A DNA stretch of 64,000 nt from Emiliania huxleyi CCMP1516 (Eukaryota; Haptophyta; Isochrysidales; Noelaerhabdaceae), in NCBI RefSeq assembly GCF_000372725.1, contig NW_005200264.1:1-64000 (forward strand), written 5' to 3'. Every line of letters starts with the position of its first letter. Position 1 is the first letter of the stretch. A program made the position numbers and the translations under genes. Of this stretch, positions 9,761-19,719 are shown one piece after another. Below the pieces are notes generated by a model. It searched no databases. It was not told the DNA's origin and saw only the letters and a program-made list of their open reading frames with translations.

Positions 9761-11901
9761 ATGACCCGGCACGCTGAGAGCTCCGAGTTCCTCGCCGCGG
9801 CCAAGACAGAAGCTGCGCGAGCGGTCGAGCACCGTAAAAAGGTGCTCGAACACGTCGGAGCCGAGGCCTTCACCGTCGACGACTTCCACAAGGAGGAGCC
9901 GGGCGACTGGAAGCACACGACCGGGCGTTCCGACGTGACACCGGCGGAGCTGCAGCTCGGCAAGCGGTGCCACGGCGCGCATGTCGAGACTCTGTCCGCC
10001 GACATCACGCCAGCGGGCTCGCACTACCTCCTCATCCACTTTGACGTGCCGCTCATCGACCCGAGCGCATACCGGCTCAAGATCCACGGCCTCGTCGACA
10101 AGGAGGTGAGCCTGTCCCTCGCCGACATCAAGAGGCGGAAGGCACAGACCGCCTCCGTCCTCATGGCTTGCGCCGGCAACGGGCGGATGGGCCTCACGGA
10201 GCGCTTCACCTCGCACGTGCCTTGGGGCCCCGACGCGTTTGGCTGGTGCTTGTTTCGCATCCCGCACTGCTCCGTCCCTCGCCTCACCGCGCCCTCCCAG
10301 CTTACACTCACGCGCCCTGCTTCACCTTGCTCCCATACCTCACACCTCGCCTCCTCCCATCAGCGCCGACTGGACGGGCTGCTCGCTGGCGGAGCTGCTG
10401 CAGGAGGTCGGCGTCAAAGACGGTGCGGCGCAGGTCATCTTCACGGGCGCGGACAAGGGCGTCGAGTGGAACACCGTCGACTACTTTCGCCGCTCGCTGA
10501 CGGTCGAGCAGGCGATGACGGGCCACGTGATGCTCTGCTGGCAGATGAACGGCGCGGACGTTGCTGCCACCTCACCCTCACCCTAAACCTAACTCCAACC
10601 CTAACCCTAAGCCCAGCCCTAGCCCCGACCCCGAGGTCGTTCAAGCGGCGGACAGTTAAGGCGTCCGGTGGCTAGGCGCGGACTTGCTGCCGTGCCACGG
10701 CGCGCCGGTGCGGATCATCGTGCCGGGCTGGTACGGCATGGCCTCGGTCAAATGGCTCACCTCGATCGAGATCACCTCGGGCGGCTGGTGAGGGGCCCTA
10801 GAAGCGGCTAGAAGCGGAGAAAAGACTCGCGTACTCCAGCTCTCACCACTCGAGAGGGCGCGCATGCAGCTGTATTCGGCCGCCGTCTCGCGTATGCAGT
10901 CGTATTCGGCCGCGCGTACTCGGCTCGACCTGACGTTGGCGTACCTCGCGACGCAGGTGGGGGACCGAGATGGACGTGTACTGCTACCGCCGCTCGCGGC
11001 TCGACCCGACGCCGCTGCCGATCGAGCAGCTGCCCGTCCGCGCGATGATGGCGCCGCCGGGCCACCCGGACTTTTACTCGCGCACGCGGCTGCTCGCGCC
11101 GGGCGTGGTGCGCGTCCGCGGCAAGGTCTGGCCCTTCCCGAGCCTCGCACCTTCAATGCCGTGCCAGCTCCTCTCTGCAGACGTGGAAGTCGCGAGGGAT
11201 AGCCTGGCCCCACCGCCTCGTGTGTGTGGAGCAGCTCACCTGGCCTTGCCGTAGGTCTGGGCCGGCGCCGTCGACATCGACTACGTCGAGTTTTCGAGCG
11301 ACGGCGCAAAGACGTGGCAGAGGGCAGAGGTGGGCGACAAGTCGGGCGCCTTTGGGTGGGCCGCGTGGCACTTTGACTGGGACGCGAAAACGGAAGGGTC
11401 GTACGTCCTCTCCTGCCGCGGGGTCGACGCCGCCGGCCGGACGCAGGACCCGCTCTGCGACGACCAGTTCAACTACACGGGTGCGCATATACCCGGGGGG
11501 CGCGAGGGGACCCGAGAGGACCCGAGACGTACGCAGAGACGGATCAATTGAGCAGTCACTCTCAAGACAGACTGCTGATAGAGACACCGCCGAGGACCTG
11601 CGAGCAGCCTCTCTCCACCTCTCTCCACCCGCCCCTCCGCACCTCCGCCCCAGCGTCTCCGCGCGCCCGCCCGCACCACCTGCCAACACGTCCATGGCAC
11701 GCCTCCGACGCCTCTGCTTCCGCCCCGTCCGAAGGCATGGGCTCCACGCAGCCGCAGCTGGTCTACGTCCGGGTGACGGCGGACATCGAGACGGTTGGAG
11801 GCAGCATCAACCTCGAGGTGGAGGAGGAGGCGGCCAAGAAGCCGGAGGTGATGGAGAAGGCGCAGTGGGACGGCCTCTACCGCGCACCTGGCAGCCAGTA
11901 G
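9761..11901 (+). CDS. Sulfite oxidase (molybdopterin enzyme without a cytochrome b5 domain)
   Basis: Oxidises sulfite to sulfate with a molybdenum cofactor. Six exons, approximately 9761-10242, 10364-10551, 10676-10787, 10957-11125, 11255-11480 and 11735-11901, give about 400 residues, close to the plant enzyme (about 393). The molybdenum-ligand cysteine sits in MACAGNGR (CAGNRR in most homologues). Further landmarks are HFDVPLIDP, 'VMLCWQMNGADLLPCHGAPV', 'IIVPGWYGMASVKWL' and the dimerisation domain 'GKVWAGAVDIDYVEFSSDG'. There is no haem-binding b5 domain, so electrons probably go to oxygen as in plants, but no C-terminal SKL-like signal is seen. Start chosen at the Met before TRHAES; the frame stays open upstream to 9512. 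Several introns are flanked by short direct repeats, one being GGCGCGGAC before and after intron 2. Confidence 0.85.
10580..10628. repeat. Degenerate telomere-like (CCCTAA) tract inside an intron
   Basis: CCCTAAACCTAA, AACCCTAACCCTAAG and further CCCTAG-like units lie inside the second intron of sulfite oxidase. The tract is short and impure. Confidence 0.6.
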
Positions 11902-12084
11902 CCCGGCTTGAGCCGACGACTGTCCACTGCAACTGCTTGCTTGGCACTTACCTGCTACCTCGGCCCCGGCACCTGTACCTCTACCTGTCCGTTGCGCCGT
12001 TGGATTGCGCCGCTGGAGGGTCTCGTGCTGCTGTACAACCTTGCCCCCACTGCGCCGCGGAGACGAGATACAGGCCCGTCTGTG

Positions 12085-14600
12085 CTTGGGAGTGATTCTA
12101 AGATCCGGTCGCGCACTTGGCGGAACTTTCATTTTCGGCCCCCGGGCCTCACACCCCTACTAGCCGGGGTTCGGGGCCGCAGGCCCCGAGAAAATTTTGG
12201 CATCTCAGGCGCTATTTAACACACAATTTTAAAGCCATTGGTGACACAGGGCTCACACATGGCTAGTGAACACATATCAGGCCACATTAGAGTAGTTGTG
12301 CCACATCAGAGCCACGTGGGAGGCGTCAGACAAGATGCTCTCACCGTCGCCTCGCCCCTCGTGCGACCACTCCAACTCATGCTCCTGGATGAAGGTGTCG
12401 GGAGGCACATGCACAATCTCTGGCAGGAGCTTGTATCGCTTCGACCCCTGGTTGTCTGAGGTTGACAGGTACCACTGCGCCTCAACAAACCACTGATTCT
12501 TGGCGATCGTCCTCCCACCTGGCACACGAATCGTCTCGCCCGTCTTTGCCTCCGACTTGGTCTTGAGCAGCCAGTATGGCCGCCCGCCGAGAACCTCGCG
12601 GTAGGCGGCGAAGGCGGCGTACAACCTGCCCGGCTGGATCTTTGCGCGAAAGTCCTTGATACTATCAAGCTGGACCTTGCGCTGCGCGGGTACGCTCTTG
12701 TCAGGATAGATAGTCTCCTGCCGCCATCTGCCGACCGCGTCCATGCAGGCGCAGCTCGAGTGTTCGACGTTGACACTGCGCGGGTCTCGGCAGCTCGGGC
12801 ACGCGCAGCTGTTGGTGCGCGTGTACAGCAGCTCTGGCTTGTCGGCGCGCATGCCCGCAAACTCGTACGTGGAGTTGCTGCCGGCGATGGTGTCGGCCTC
12901 GACGTCGGCAGCGACATCAAGAATAGCGTGGTACTCTCCTGGAGCGGCAGCGCCATATGGCCCCGAGCCCTGGTTAATCCCAACCTTTCTGGTCACTCGC
13001 ACCCCCGCCGCGGGGTAGTAGAGCCAAAAGTAGTTGGAGGCGGTGAAGATGCCCGGCCGCCGAGGGGCCTCCTCTTCGACCCGCTCCTCGCCGTCTGCAC
13101 TCGCCTCTGAGCCTGGCGCCTGCGTCAGTATGCGACGCTTGCGCGCAACGCTGCGCCTCCGCTTCTTTGGGGGCGGCTCCCCAGCCGGCGTCTCCCCGGC
13201 CGCCGCCGGCGTCGCCTCCCCCTCCCCCTCCCCCTCCGACTCCGCATCGGCGTGACCCCCGCCCATGCGAGCACCCCTCTCATCAAAGACAAAGTCGCCC
13301 TGCTCGATGTCCTCTCCAGCTGCATCCGCCTCCGCAGCTCGCACCGTCCGCCGCCCCTCCTCCTGCGCCTCTGCCTCCACCTCGGCGGCCCCCGCCACCT
13401 CCCTCGCCTCCGCCTGTGCCTGCGCCTCCTGCTCGACCAGCGTCGCCGCCGCCGCCGCTGCTCGCACCGTCTCCGTCTCGATGTCCATCGGAGAGGGGAG
13501 GATGCCAGCCGCAGCCAGCCGCTTGTGCATCCGGCGCGAGGCCTCAGTCGTTGGAGCTCGAGCGAGTGCGGCCTCCGCCTCCTCTGCCTCCTTGGCCTGC
13601 TGCTCCGGCGTGAGAAGTGGCGTCTGCACGGGGGGCAGCGCAGCGACCACGGCGTCGGCGGTGGTGCAGTCTCGCCGCGGGCGAGGCAGCTTCGTGGCGC
13701 AGAAGTAGTAGACGTCGTGCGTCGAGGCGAGCCGCGCCTTGCCGTTCCGCTCGGCCGTGCGGCAAAGGAGCTTTGCGTCCTTCCCGTAGGCGTCGTGTGG
13801 GCCCTTGAAGTGGTGTGACGCGGCGAAGCGGTGGACGAGCTGCACACCGCCGATGCGTGAGGGGAACTGGGCAATGCGCACAAAGTTCCGGTTGCCCTTG
13901 TACTGCGAGCGGCAGCCGTCCGAGAAGACGTACACACGCGTCAGCGGCCCTGCCTTGAGGCGGTCCTTGTAGTACTTGACGATGTCGTCGAGCGCCTGGT
14001 TGTGGAAGAGCGACGAGCCCTTGGCCTCGGAAAAGATGCGCCAGACGTCGGTCACGTAGCGGCGCTCGCCATTCTCGAGCCAAGGCGAGTGGGTCACGAT
14101 GAACACGTCCATGTTCGAGCGTGCCGGATGCTCGCATGCGCACGTCATTGCGTGGTCCTTTTGCAGTGTCTTGAACATATCCTGAGGCGAGCCGATCAGG
14201 GGGATCGAGTCGTTGGACTGGCTGTGGGCCACCCACTCAACGCTGCTGAGCAGCACGTGGCCGTACTTGAACTTGGCCGCGGTGCCAACGCGCCCGCGGG
14301 CGAAGATCCCGAGCAGCTCCTTCATGTTGCTCTTCTTGAGGTTGCGCGCGTCGCAGTACGCCTCGAAGGCCTCGATGTCAGGCAGGATGTGGAGCACCCG
14401 CTCCGGGTCGACCAGGTAGATCGGCAGGGCGCACATCCAGACGGCTTCGAGCGGGGCTCCACTGGCTTCGAGCGGGGCTCCACTGGCTTCGAGCGGGGCT
14501 CGGCGGGCCGCTTGCTTTTTTTTGGGAGCTCTACCGTTTCAAATGAAAGTTCCGCCAGCGCCCTTCATGTGCGCGACACGATCTTAGAATCACTCTTGGG
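12085..14600. mobile_element. Apparently complete DNA transposon with long inverted ends and 6-bp target duplication
   Basis: The element proper is 12091-14594 (2504 bp), flanked on both sides by CTTGGG (12085-12090 and 14595-14600). The outer 15 bases AGTGATTCTAAGATC are perfectly inverted at 14580-14594. A second block GTCGCGCAC follows on both sides, and a third, GGCGGAACTTTCATTT, lies at 12119-12134 and inverted at 14541-14556, so the inverted ends span about 45-55 bp with a 10-base length difference. One large gene fills the inside. A 21-bp unit (GCTTCGAGCGGGGCTCCACT) is repeated three times at about 14442-14505 between the gene start and the right end. It sits about 190 bp past the sulfite oxidase stop codon. 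The superfamily is not known to me. Confidence 0.85.
12277..14436 (-). CDS. Putative transposase, RNase H-like DGC-SQYK type
   Basis: A 719-residue uninterrupted protein that is the only gene in the element. Around residues 165-240 it reads RVYVFSDGCRSQYKGNRNF, then 'HRFAASHHFKGPHDAYGK'. The pattern S-DG-x-x-SQ-(F/Y)-K followed by SH-x-x-KGP-x-D-x-x-G-x-x-K occurs, in my experience, in a group of eukaryotic transposon proteins with an RNase H-type core, so the first D and the later D are likely catalytic. A charged alanine/glutamate-rich linker with a basic PPKKRRRSVARKRR patch (possible nuclear signal) follows, then a cysteine cluster CACPSCRDP...SSCACMD that may bind zinc. It starts at an ATG; the frame remains open upstream through the 21-bp repeats. 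Function is inferred from motif and position between inverted repeats. Confidence 0.7.
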   Translation of the reverse strand: MCALPIYLVDPERVLHILPDIEAFEAYCDARNLKKSNMKELLGIFARGRVGTAAKFKYGHVLLSSVEWVAHSQSNDSIPLIGSPQDMFKTLQKDHAMTCACEHPARSNMDVFIVTHSPWLENGERRYVTDVWRIFSEAKGSSLFHNQALDDIVKYYKDRLKAGPLTRVYVFSDGCRSQYKGNRNFVRIAQFPSRIGGVQLVHRFAASHHFKGPHDAYGKDAKLLCRTAERNGKARLASTHDVYYFCATKLPRPRRDCTTADAVVAALPPVQTPLLTPEQQAKEAEEAEAALARAPTTEASRRMHKRLAAAGILPSPMDIETETVRAAAAAATLVEQEAQAQAEAREVAGAAEVEAEAQEEGRRTVRAAEADAAGEDIEQGDFVFDERGARMGGGHADAESEGEGEGEATPAAAGETPAGEPPPKKRRRSVARKRRILTQAPGSEASADGEERVEEEAPRRPGIFTASNYFWLYYPAAGVRVTRKVGINQGSGPYGAAAPGEYHAILDVAADVEADTIAGSNSTYEFAGMRADKPELLYTRTNSCACPSCRDPRSVNVEHSSCACMDAVGRWRQETIYPDKSVPAQRKVQLDSIKDFRAKIQPGRLYAAFAAYREVLGGRPYWLLKTKSEAKTGETIRVPGGRTIAKNQWFVEAQWYLSTSDNQGSKRYKLLPEIVHVPPDTFIQEHELEWSHEGRGDGESILSDASHVALMWHNYSNVA

Positions 14601-14905
14601 CACTTGCGATACGTAGAGTAGTGTCTCGAGTTGTCTTCATGACCGGCCGCGGCGCACCGTAGAGAGAGAATGAAGACGCGAGATCACGACTGGGATCAGA
14701 AAAACTGAGAGAGTTTTTTTGTCTATTAGCGCACACTAGACTAGAAGAGGCGTCCACTGATGTGTGTTCTTTTGATTTATTGACTACTACTAGAACCACA
14801 CCGTCAACTCTTCTCCACGGTCTGCTGACCCGTGTGCACTCTCACATCTCAGTCACATCCCCCGCCCGCCGCCCGGCGCTCCAATGTGCAATGTGCATGA
14901 ATACA

Positions 14906-15910
14906 TCAGCTCTCCTTCAAAGCCGCCTGCAGCGCCGCGATCCACTCACTGCCCGGCTCGGCGAGGGCCCAGTGCGTCCCAAAGTGGTCACACTCGCTCA
15001 TCTCGAGAACCTCGACCCGCGGCGCGGAGGTGGCGCTCCGTCCCAGCCGCTCGAGCTCTGCGCGTAGGCGCTTCGCCTGCGGCTTGCAGAAGGGAAAGTC
15101 GCGCTTGCCGCCGTAGGTGATGTGGACCAGGCCTGGCAGCTCCGCCGGGTCCTGCTCAGCCAGCCGCGCGAGCGGCGACGCCGCGAGCACGGCGGTCGGT
15201 TCGGGAGGCGAGCCCACGACAGCACGCAGGTTTGGAGACACGCCCTTGCGGTACAGCCACCAGATGAGTGGCCGGCCAACCCAGAAGCGCCATAGCCAGT
15301 GCGCTGGGGCAAAGTCCTGCGCGCGCAGGCCTACCGGCCCGCTCACCAGGAAGAGCGCCTTGATGGCGGATGGAGACACGCCCGCGGACCGCAGCAGCGG
15401 CGGGTCGAGACCGAGGCAGGCTGCAAGGTGTGCACCCGCACTATGGCCGGTGAGGATGATCCTTGCCGGGTCGCCGCCATACTCCTTGGCATGCTCGACC
15501 ACCCACCGCAGCGCCGCCAATAGATCATCGCGAGACTCTGGCCACGCCTGCCGCTCGCCGAGGCCAAGGGCGTAGGCCGGCGTGATGTAGAGGGCCGGCG
15601 TAGCGCAGACGGTGAGTGCGCCAAAGCCAGCCCACTCTGGGTAGCCATTCTCCCAGCCGCCGCCGTGGATGCCAACAACGATTGGCAGGCCCGCCGTTGT
15701 CGGAGTGACGGGAGCCCACACGTCGAGCGTCTGGTGAGATGCTGGCCCGTAGGACACGCCGCGCGAAACCGACAGCGAGTCGTGCTCTATCGCCGCGTCA
15801 GTGAGCGCGAGCGCTTTTTCGTTGTAGGGCACGAGGAAGGATGGCAGCGACTGCGGTTTGACAGATGTTTTGAGCGAGAGGGAGAGGCAGGTGGCGGAGA
15901 CGAGCAGCAT
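14906..15910 (-). CDS. Alpha/beta-hydrolase, carboxylesterase/isoprenylcysteine methylesterase-like
   Basis: A single-exon serine hydrolase of about 334 residues. It shows the oxyanion-hole motif GIHGGGWENGYPEW, the nucleophile elbow LTGHSAGAHLAACLGL and the late histidine in MSECDHFGTHW, the usual order for the hormone-sensitive-lipase/isoprenylcysteine methylesterase and kynurenine formamidase type. The acid residue is not assigned. The first Met (15910) precedes a hydrophobic segment LLVSATCLSLSL that may be a signal or anchor; the frame extends a few codons further without ATG. Substrate unknown. The gene ends at ALKES-stop and lies about 300 bp beyond the right end of the transposon. Confidence 0.75.
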   Translation of the reverse strand: MLLVSATCLSLSLKTSVKPQSLPSFLVPYNEKALALTDAAIEHDSLSVSRGVSYGPASHQTLDVWAPVTPTTAGLPIVVGIHGGGWENGYPEWAGFGALTVCATPALYITPAYALGLGERQAWPESRDDLLAALRWVVEHAKEYGGDPARIILTGHSAGAHLAACLGLDPPLLRSAGVSPSAIKALFLVSGPVGLRAQDFAPAHWLWRFWVGRPLIWWLYRKGVSPNLRAVVGSPPEPTAVLAASPLARLAEQDPAELPGLVHITYGGKRDFPFCKPQAKRLRAELERLGRSATSAPRVEVLEMSECDHFGTHWALAEPGSEWIAALQAALKES

Positions 15911-16059
15911 ATACGCACACGGTTGATTGCTCAACTTTGGCGTGGGTTCGGCCTCCTTGGGAGGGACGGCGCCCCGCGATCGCCTCCCCTGGCTTTGAGT
16001 TATGTGTACGCCAACTCAGGGTGTGTGGCAGCCAGCTGGCTGTGTGTCTTGTGAGCTTG

Positions 16060-16176
16060 TTTGTGTCTGTGTGTCGCTCGTGCGTGTCGTCATCATCTGT
16101 CCAGCGTCCACCCATACCGCGTTGGTGTCCAGTCCGAGCCTGGCTGTTCTTCACCTTTCTACCTACCTACCTACCT
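16060..16176 (-). repeat. Dispersed repeat R-A, copy 1
   Basis: Contains CCAGTCCGAGCCTGGCTGTT then CTTCACCTTTCTACCTACC. The same roughly 115-bp unit is found in the opposite orientation at 34678-34800 and 50784-50905, each beginning with a TAGG tetranucleotide run. Possibly a SINE-like element. Confidence 0.75.
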
Positions 16177-16492
16177 GGCTTAGATCTAGCTAGACTGAGA
16201 GATACTGTGCACATGATCAGTCTCTACAGTATAACACTGTCACTTAACAGAGCTCGACCCGGTCCGTCTACACGGCCTGCCTGCGAATCGGGCGATCTGA
16301 GGTCCAACTAGGTGTATGGATTGCCCGCCCAGGGCTATCACCTGGACCCATCAACAGAAGATAACCGACAAGCGCCTGCCTGCGTGCGGCGCCGCTGGTT
16401 CGTCTAAATATTCGCTATCCCAAATCTCTCTGAGTGTCGAGAAAAGGCGTAAGTTCGGTCGTTCGGGCGCACGGACTTGTGCATAGCAATAA

Positions 16493-17878
16493 ATGCGACG
16501 AATGCGTCTGCTCGCTGTCTTGCCAATGTGTTGGGCGCGTTCTGTCCAGCACGTCGACATCGCCATCATTGGCGGCGGTCCATGCGGCCTCGCGACGGCG
16601 CTTGCGCTCCGTCGAGTCTCGTGCTTGAAGGACGCCTCCATCGCAGTCTTTGAGAGAGACCACATGGAGCCAAAGGGTGCTGCCATAGCCATCCAGCCGA
16701 TGGGCATCGATGCACTGAATGACATAGATATCATGCTCGTGCCAGAGATGCGGCGTCGTGCAGTGCGCATGTCTGACTTGGCCCATTTGAGTGTCAACGA
16801 CCTTTCGTCAGACTCAAACGAGGACGGCTTTCCACGTGGCTTCTGCCAGCCGTATCGTCAGAGACCCATCCGCGAGCGGCTATGGAAATGGCTAGCGCGC
16901 GTAGGATGTCGACTGCGAATACGTCCAACACGATCCTCGTTCAACTGGCATGACGTGCGAAGCGTTCTCGCCAAGCAAGTGCATGCCATCTGTGGGCCTG
17001 AGACGCTACGGTTTGGCCACACGCTCATGGCGGTGCGTACCCGCACGGCAAGTGAGGGGATAGACCTCACTTTTGGCGTCGAATCTGCAGATGACAGGCA
17101 TTCGGTGACATACCGCGCCCGCCTCGTTTGCTCAGCCGACGGTGTCCGTTCAATGACGCGTCGATGTTGGCCTGGAGCAGACACCGCAACAGCAAAGCCA
17201 CAAGGCAAGTCAGTTTGGTATGGGCTCGCACCACGCCTGCGTCTTGGCGACCGCATGATTCGAGTCGTAGCACACAAAAGCTGTCTCTTAAACGTGCAGC
17301 CTGCTTTTGGTGGCCGTGGCACGTCATTCTCCTTCATGGCTCCTGCTGTGAGTGGGTACGCAATCGACGATTTTGATGCGGCCAGGCGTCTCCTGTCGGC
17401 CGCGCCGCGCAAGCTGCGGTCGACGCTCACCGCCCTCATCAAGGCAACGCCACATGTTACTGAGAATAAGCTGCACAGCCGCGACTTTTCGCGCCCTTGG
17501 GCCAGCCCGAGCCACAGGCTGTGCTTCCTGGGTGACGCGGCGCATCCGATGCGCCCAACCTTTGGCTACGGCACGTCGCTTGGCTTCGAGGACGCGGTTG
17601 TGCTCGCCCGTATCGCCAAGCGCGAGGGCAGCCTCGACTCGTTCGTAGCGAATGGCGTGCGTGCCTTTGAGCGGGCGAGGCTGAGCCGCGTGCGCGCGGT
17701 GGTGGAGATCAGCCATGAAGCGGCTCTGAGCTATTACGGGCATCCAGATGAGGAAGCAGCCGCTCGGGGGAGGCAGCACGAAGAGTACAGGATAAAGCTG
17801 CTTGAAGCCCTCGCTGAACACCCCATTCATTGCGAAGAAGTGGGTCTCAGGACGCGCTGCGAACGAGACAGCAAATAA
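16493..17878 (+). CDS. FAD-dependent monooxygenase, PHBH/kynurenine monooxygenase-like
   Basis: A flavoprotein of 461 residues from one exon. The dinucleotide-binding fold is at residues about 20-50 (VDIAIIGGGPCGLATALAL ... VFER), and the second FAD motif is FLGDAAHPMRPTFGYGTSLG near residue 345 (GD motif). The order and spacing fit class A aromatic hydroxylases such as salicylate hydroxylase and zeaxanthin-epoxidase relatives. A hydrophobic N terminus (LLAVLPMCWA) could be a targeting signal. The substrate cannot be inferred. A partly deleted relative lies about 0.5 kb downstream on the other strand and starts with almost the same words (VQHVDIAIIGGGPCGL). Confidence 0.8.
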   Translation: MRRMRLLAVLPMCWARSVQHVDIAIIGGGPCGLATALALRRVSCLKDASIAVFERDHMEPKGAAIAIQPMGIDALNDIDIMLVPEMRRRAVRMSDLAHLSVNDLSSDSNEDGFPRGFCQPYRQRPIRERLWKWLARVGCRLRIRPTRSSFNWHDVRSVLAKQVHAICGPETLRFGHTLMAVRTRTASEGIDLTFGVESADDRHSVTYRARLVCSADGVRSMTRRCWPGADTATAKPQGKSVWYGLAPRLRLGDRMIRVVAHKSCLLNVQPAFGGRGTSFSFMAPAVSGYAIDDFDAARRLLSAAPRKLRSTLTALIKATPHVTENKLHSRDFSRPWASPSHRLCFLGDAAHPMRPTFGYGTSLGFEDAVVLARIAKREGSLDSFVANGVRAFERARLSRVRAVVEISHEAALSYYGHPDEEAAARGRQHEEYRIKLLEALAEHPIHCEEVGLRTRCERDSK

Positions 17879-18218
17879 CAATCGATGTCATATCCCCGGC
17901 GCTAGTCGCCGATCACCCCCACCCTGCACATTGACCGCTCCCTTTCACCCATGCCACCCCAGTGAGGTGTCAGTTTTTTTTATTCGTTTCAGATATATTG
18001 AGCGCGAACAGTTATTACAACGGGTGTTCCGATCGTCGTTGTTCCGAGAAAGCCTGATCGCCTCCATCTGGGCGCGCTTTGTAGCTTTTGCGCTGCCAAG
18101 CCGGCACTGGCCAGAGCGAGAGAACAGGATGCTCGACTAGCTGGCGCGGAAGCGCGGGCGTGGCGCGTCGTCAGTCGCCCAGGAAGGACGACCAGGGTCC
18201 TCTCTATATGCAACACTG

Positions 18219-18300
18219 GGATAGGGTCGATTCCGTAGGTACACGGGACCCTCGATCGTCTCGCCCTCTCCCTCACTGCCGATGTGTTCATTTCTACCAT
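18219..18300 (+). repeat. Dispersed repeat R-B, divergent copy
   Basis: GATAGGGTCGATTCCG ... GGGACCCTCGATCGTCTCG ... TGTGTTCAT, shared with 23708-23833 and 50340-50476. GGGTCGATTCC looks a little like a tRNA B box, so a tRNA-derived SINE is possible but unproven. Confidence 0.65.
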
Positions 18301-18348
18301 AGTTAACATATGAGAGAGACATATACTAATTTGAGTAAAGTTTCAAAT

Positions 18349-18823
18349 CTAGGTTTGCGCGGATGTCCTGAGGCCGCGCCAAAAGAACTTGCTCAACCAA
18401 ATTGCCAACCGGTGCTTCCGTAGAATCTCGTTGTATGCTACTTCCTCGGCCAGTCTCTTGCTGATACCTTTCGCCTGCCAGAGCGCCAATTGCCTTATCG
18501 GAAACGGCTGCCGCAACGCATGAGTAATCAGATTGAGTTCGGCAATGGCGTGGCCTTCTTTGACCGAGGCTTCGGAATAAGAGGAGAGCATGGACTCCAA
18601 AGATTGGTCGCCGGGAGTGGCCAAAGCTTCTGCGAGCATGTCAGCTTGCAGCAGAGCTGATGCGCAGCCTTGTCCAAACAGCGAGTACATTCCATTGCTG
18701 GCATCGCCAACCAACGCAACGTGTCGATGGCTGGCTGCGTCAAGCACGACACCGACGGAGTTCGAGTACGAAAGAAAGGCCACACGGACCACCGCCAATG
18801 ATAGCGATGTCGACGTGCTGGAC
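18349..18823 (-). pseudogene. Collapsed FAD monooxygenase (N-terminal and C-terminal pieces joined)
   Basis: Reading from 18823 the frame gives VQHVDIAIIGGGPCGLSFVL, the same start as the intact monooxygenase at 16.5 kb, and then stops. One base over, the sequence continues as 'VGVVLDAASHRHVALVGDAS' and 'GMYSLFGQGCASALLQADML' to a stop at 18349. GDAS-GM-x-x-FGQG is the second FAD motif as in kynurenine 3-monooxygenases, normally about 270 residues after the first. So the middle of the protein is missing and the halves are out of frame. An in-frame Met at about 18798 could still yield 149 residues, without a FAD fold. Best read as a pseudogene made by an internal deletion. Confidence 0.7.
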
Positions 18824-18997
18824 GCGATGCTCCTGAAGTGTTAACGAAAATCTTGCCCTAGAAAAGCGCCTTCATACTATCATGTCACACGGCACACATC
18901 GATATCGGTTATCGCCGTGTAGCATTCAACGCAGCGCCGCCGCCGAAGAGTCGCGTTTATACTTGGGTAACGCTCAAGGCGAGTTCTACTGCTGATC

Positions 18998-19594
18998 TCA
19001 GACGCCTGCTGGCTGACCAGCCTTGACTGCCGAGCGTGGTAGGTGCGCAACCCGAGCTACGATCGAGCCAATTTTTGCACTCTGATCCTTGTGCTGTTCA
19101 AGCAAGGGTGGCAAACCGAGAGCCTTCTGAAACTCGCAGGCGCGGTGGTACGCCTCCTTTGAGACGCAGCCGAAGTGGCCGCAGTCGATGATAGTATCTG
19201 CTTCACAAGGCTCGGCGATAGCATCATACGAGCCACGGATGCGCACAACCGAGGTTTCGATGGGCTTACAGCCAAAACAGACACAGGGCAAACGCAGCCG
19301 TCTCGCAAACTCTGCGCCGGCGGAGTGAACAAACACGATCACGCGCGTATCCTCCGCATCCGTCAGCTCTTGCAGCCGTGCAGCACACTCTCTCGTCTTT
19401 GCGGCCTTCCACGCGTTGGCCTTTGGCGAGTCCCATTGCCCGGCGACGCCGATGTTTGTGCGCTCGGCCTCCTCCACAGTTCGCGGCCAAACGTCGAACG
19501 TAACATGGGAGTCGACACCGCTGCTCGCAATGAGGCGCGAATAGTCCTCGTCATGGAGGCCAAAGCCCGGCAGCAAGAAGAGGACAACGCGCAT
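18998..19594 (-). CDS. Small alpha/beta-hydrolase-like protein
   Basis: An uninterrupted 198-residue frame starting MRVVLFLLPGFG. The beginning (LFLLPGFGLHDEDY) resembles the first strand and oxyanion loop of alpha/beta hydrolases, and VIVFVHSAGAEFARRL supplies a nucleophile elbow with H-S-A-G in place of G-x-S-x-G. A possible terminal histidine is in 'IIDCGHFGCVS'. The family is not recognised with certainty, and the protein is short for an active hydrolase. It lies convergent to nothing and has about 150 bp to the pseudogene. Confidence 0.5.
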   Translation of the reverse strand: MRVVLFLLPGFGLHDEDYSRLIASSGVDSHVTFDVWPRTVEEAERTNIGVAGQWDSPKANAWKAAKTRECAARLQELTDAEDTRVIVFVHSAGAEFARRLRLPCVCFGCKPIETSVVRIRGSYDAIAEPCEADTIIDCGHFGCVSKEAYHRACEFQKALGLPPLLEQHKDQSAKIGSIVARVAHLPRSAVKAGQPAGV

Positions 19595-19719
19595 CGGCGG
19601 GGGCTTGTGCCAATTGGTGCGGATTCTGCCTTCGCCGTCAACGATTGGGATAGGGGCCCTAACTCGTGTGAGGCTACTAGGAATCCTACTTTCTTGAAGT
19701 GATTCGCATTCTAGCTCGT

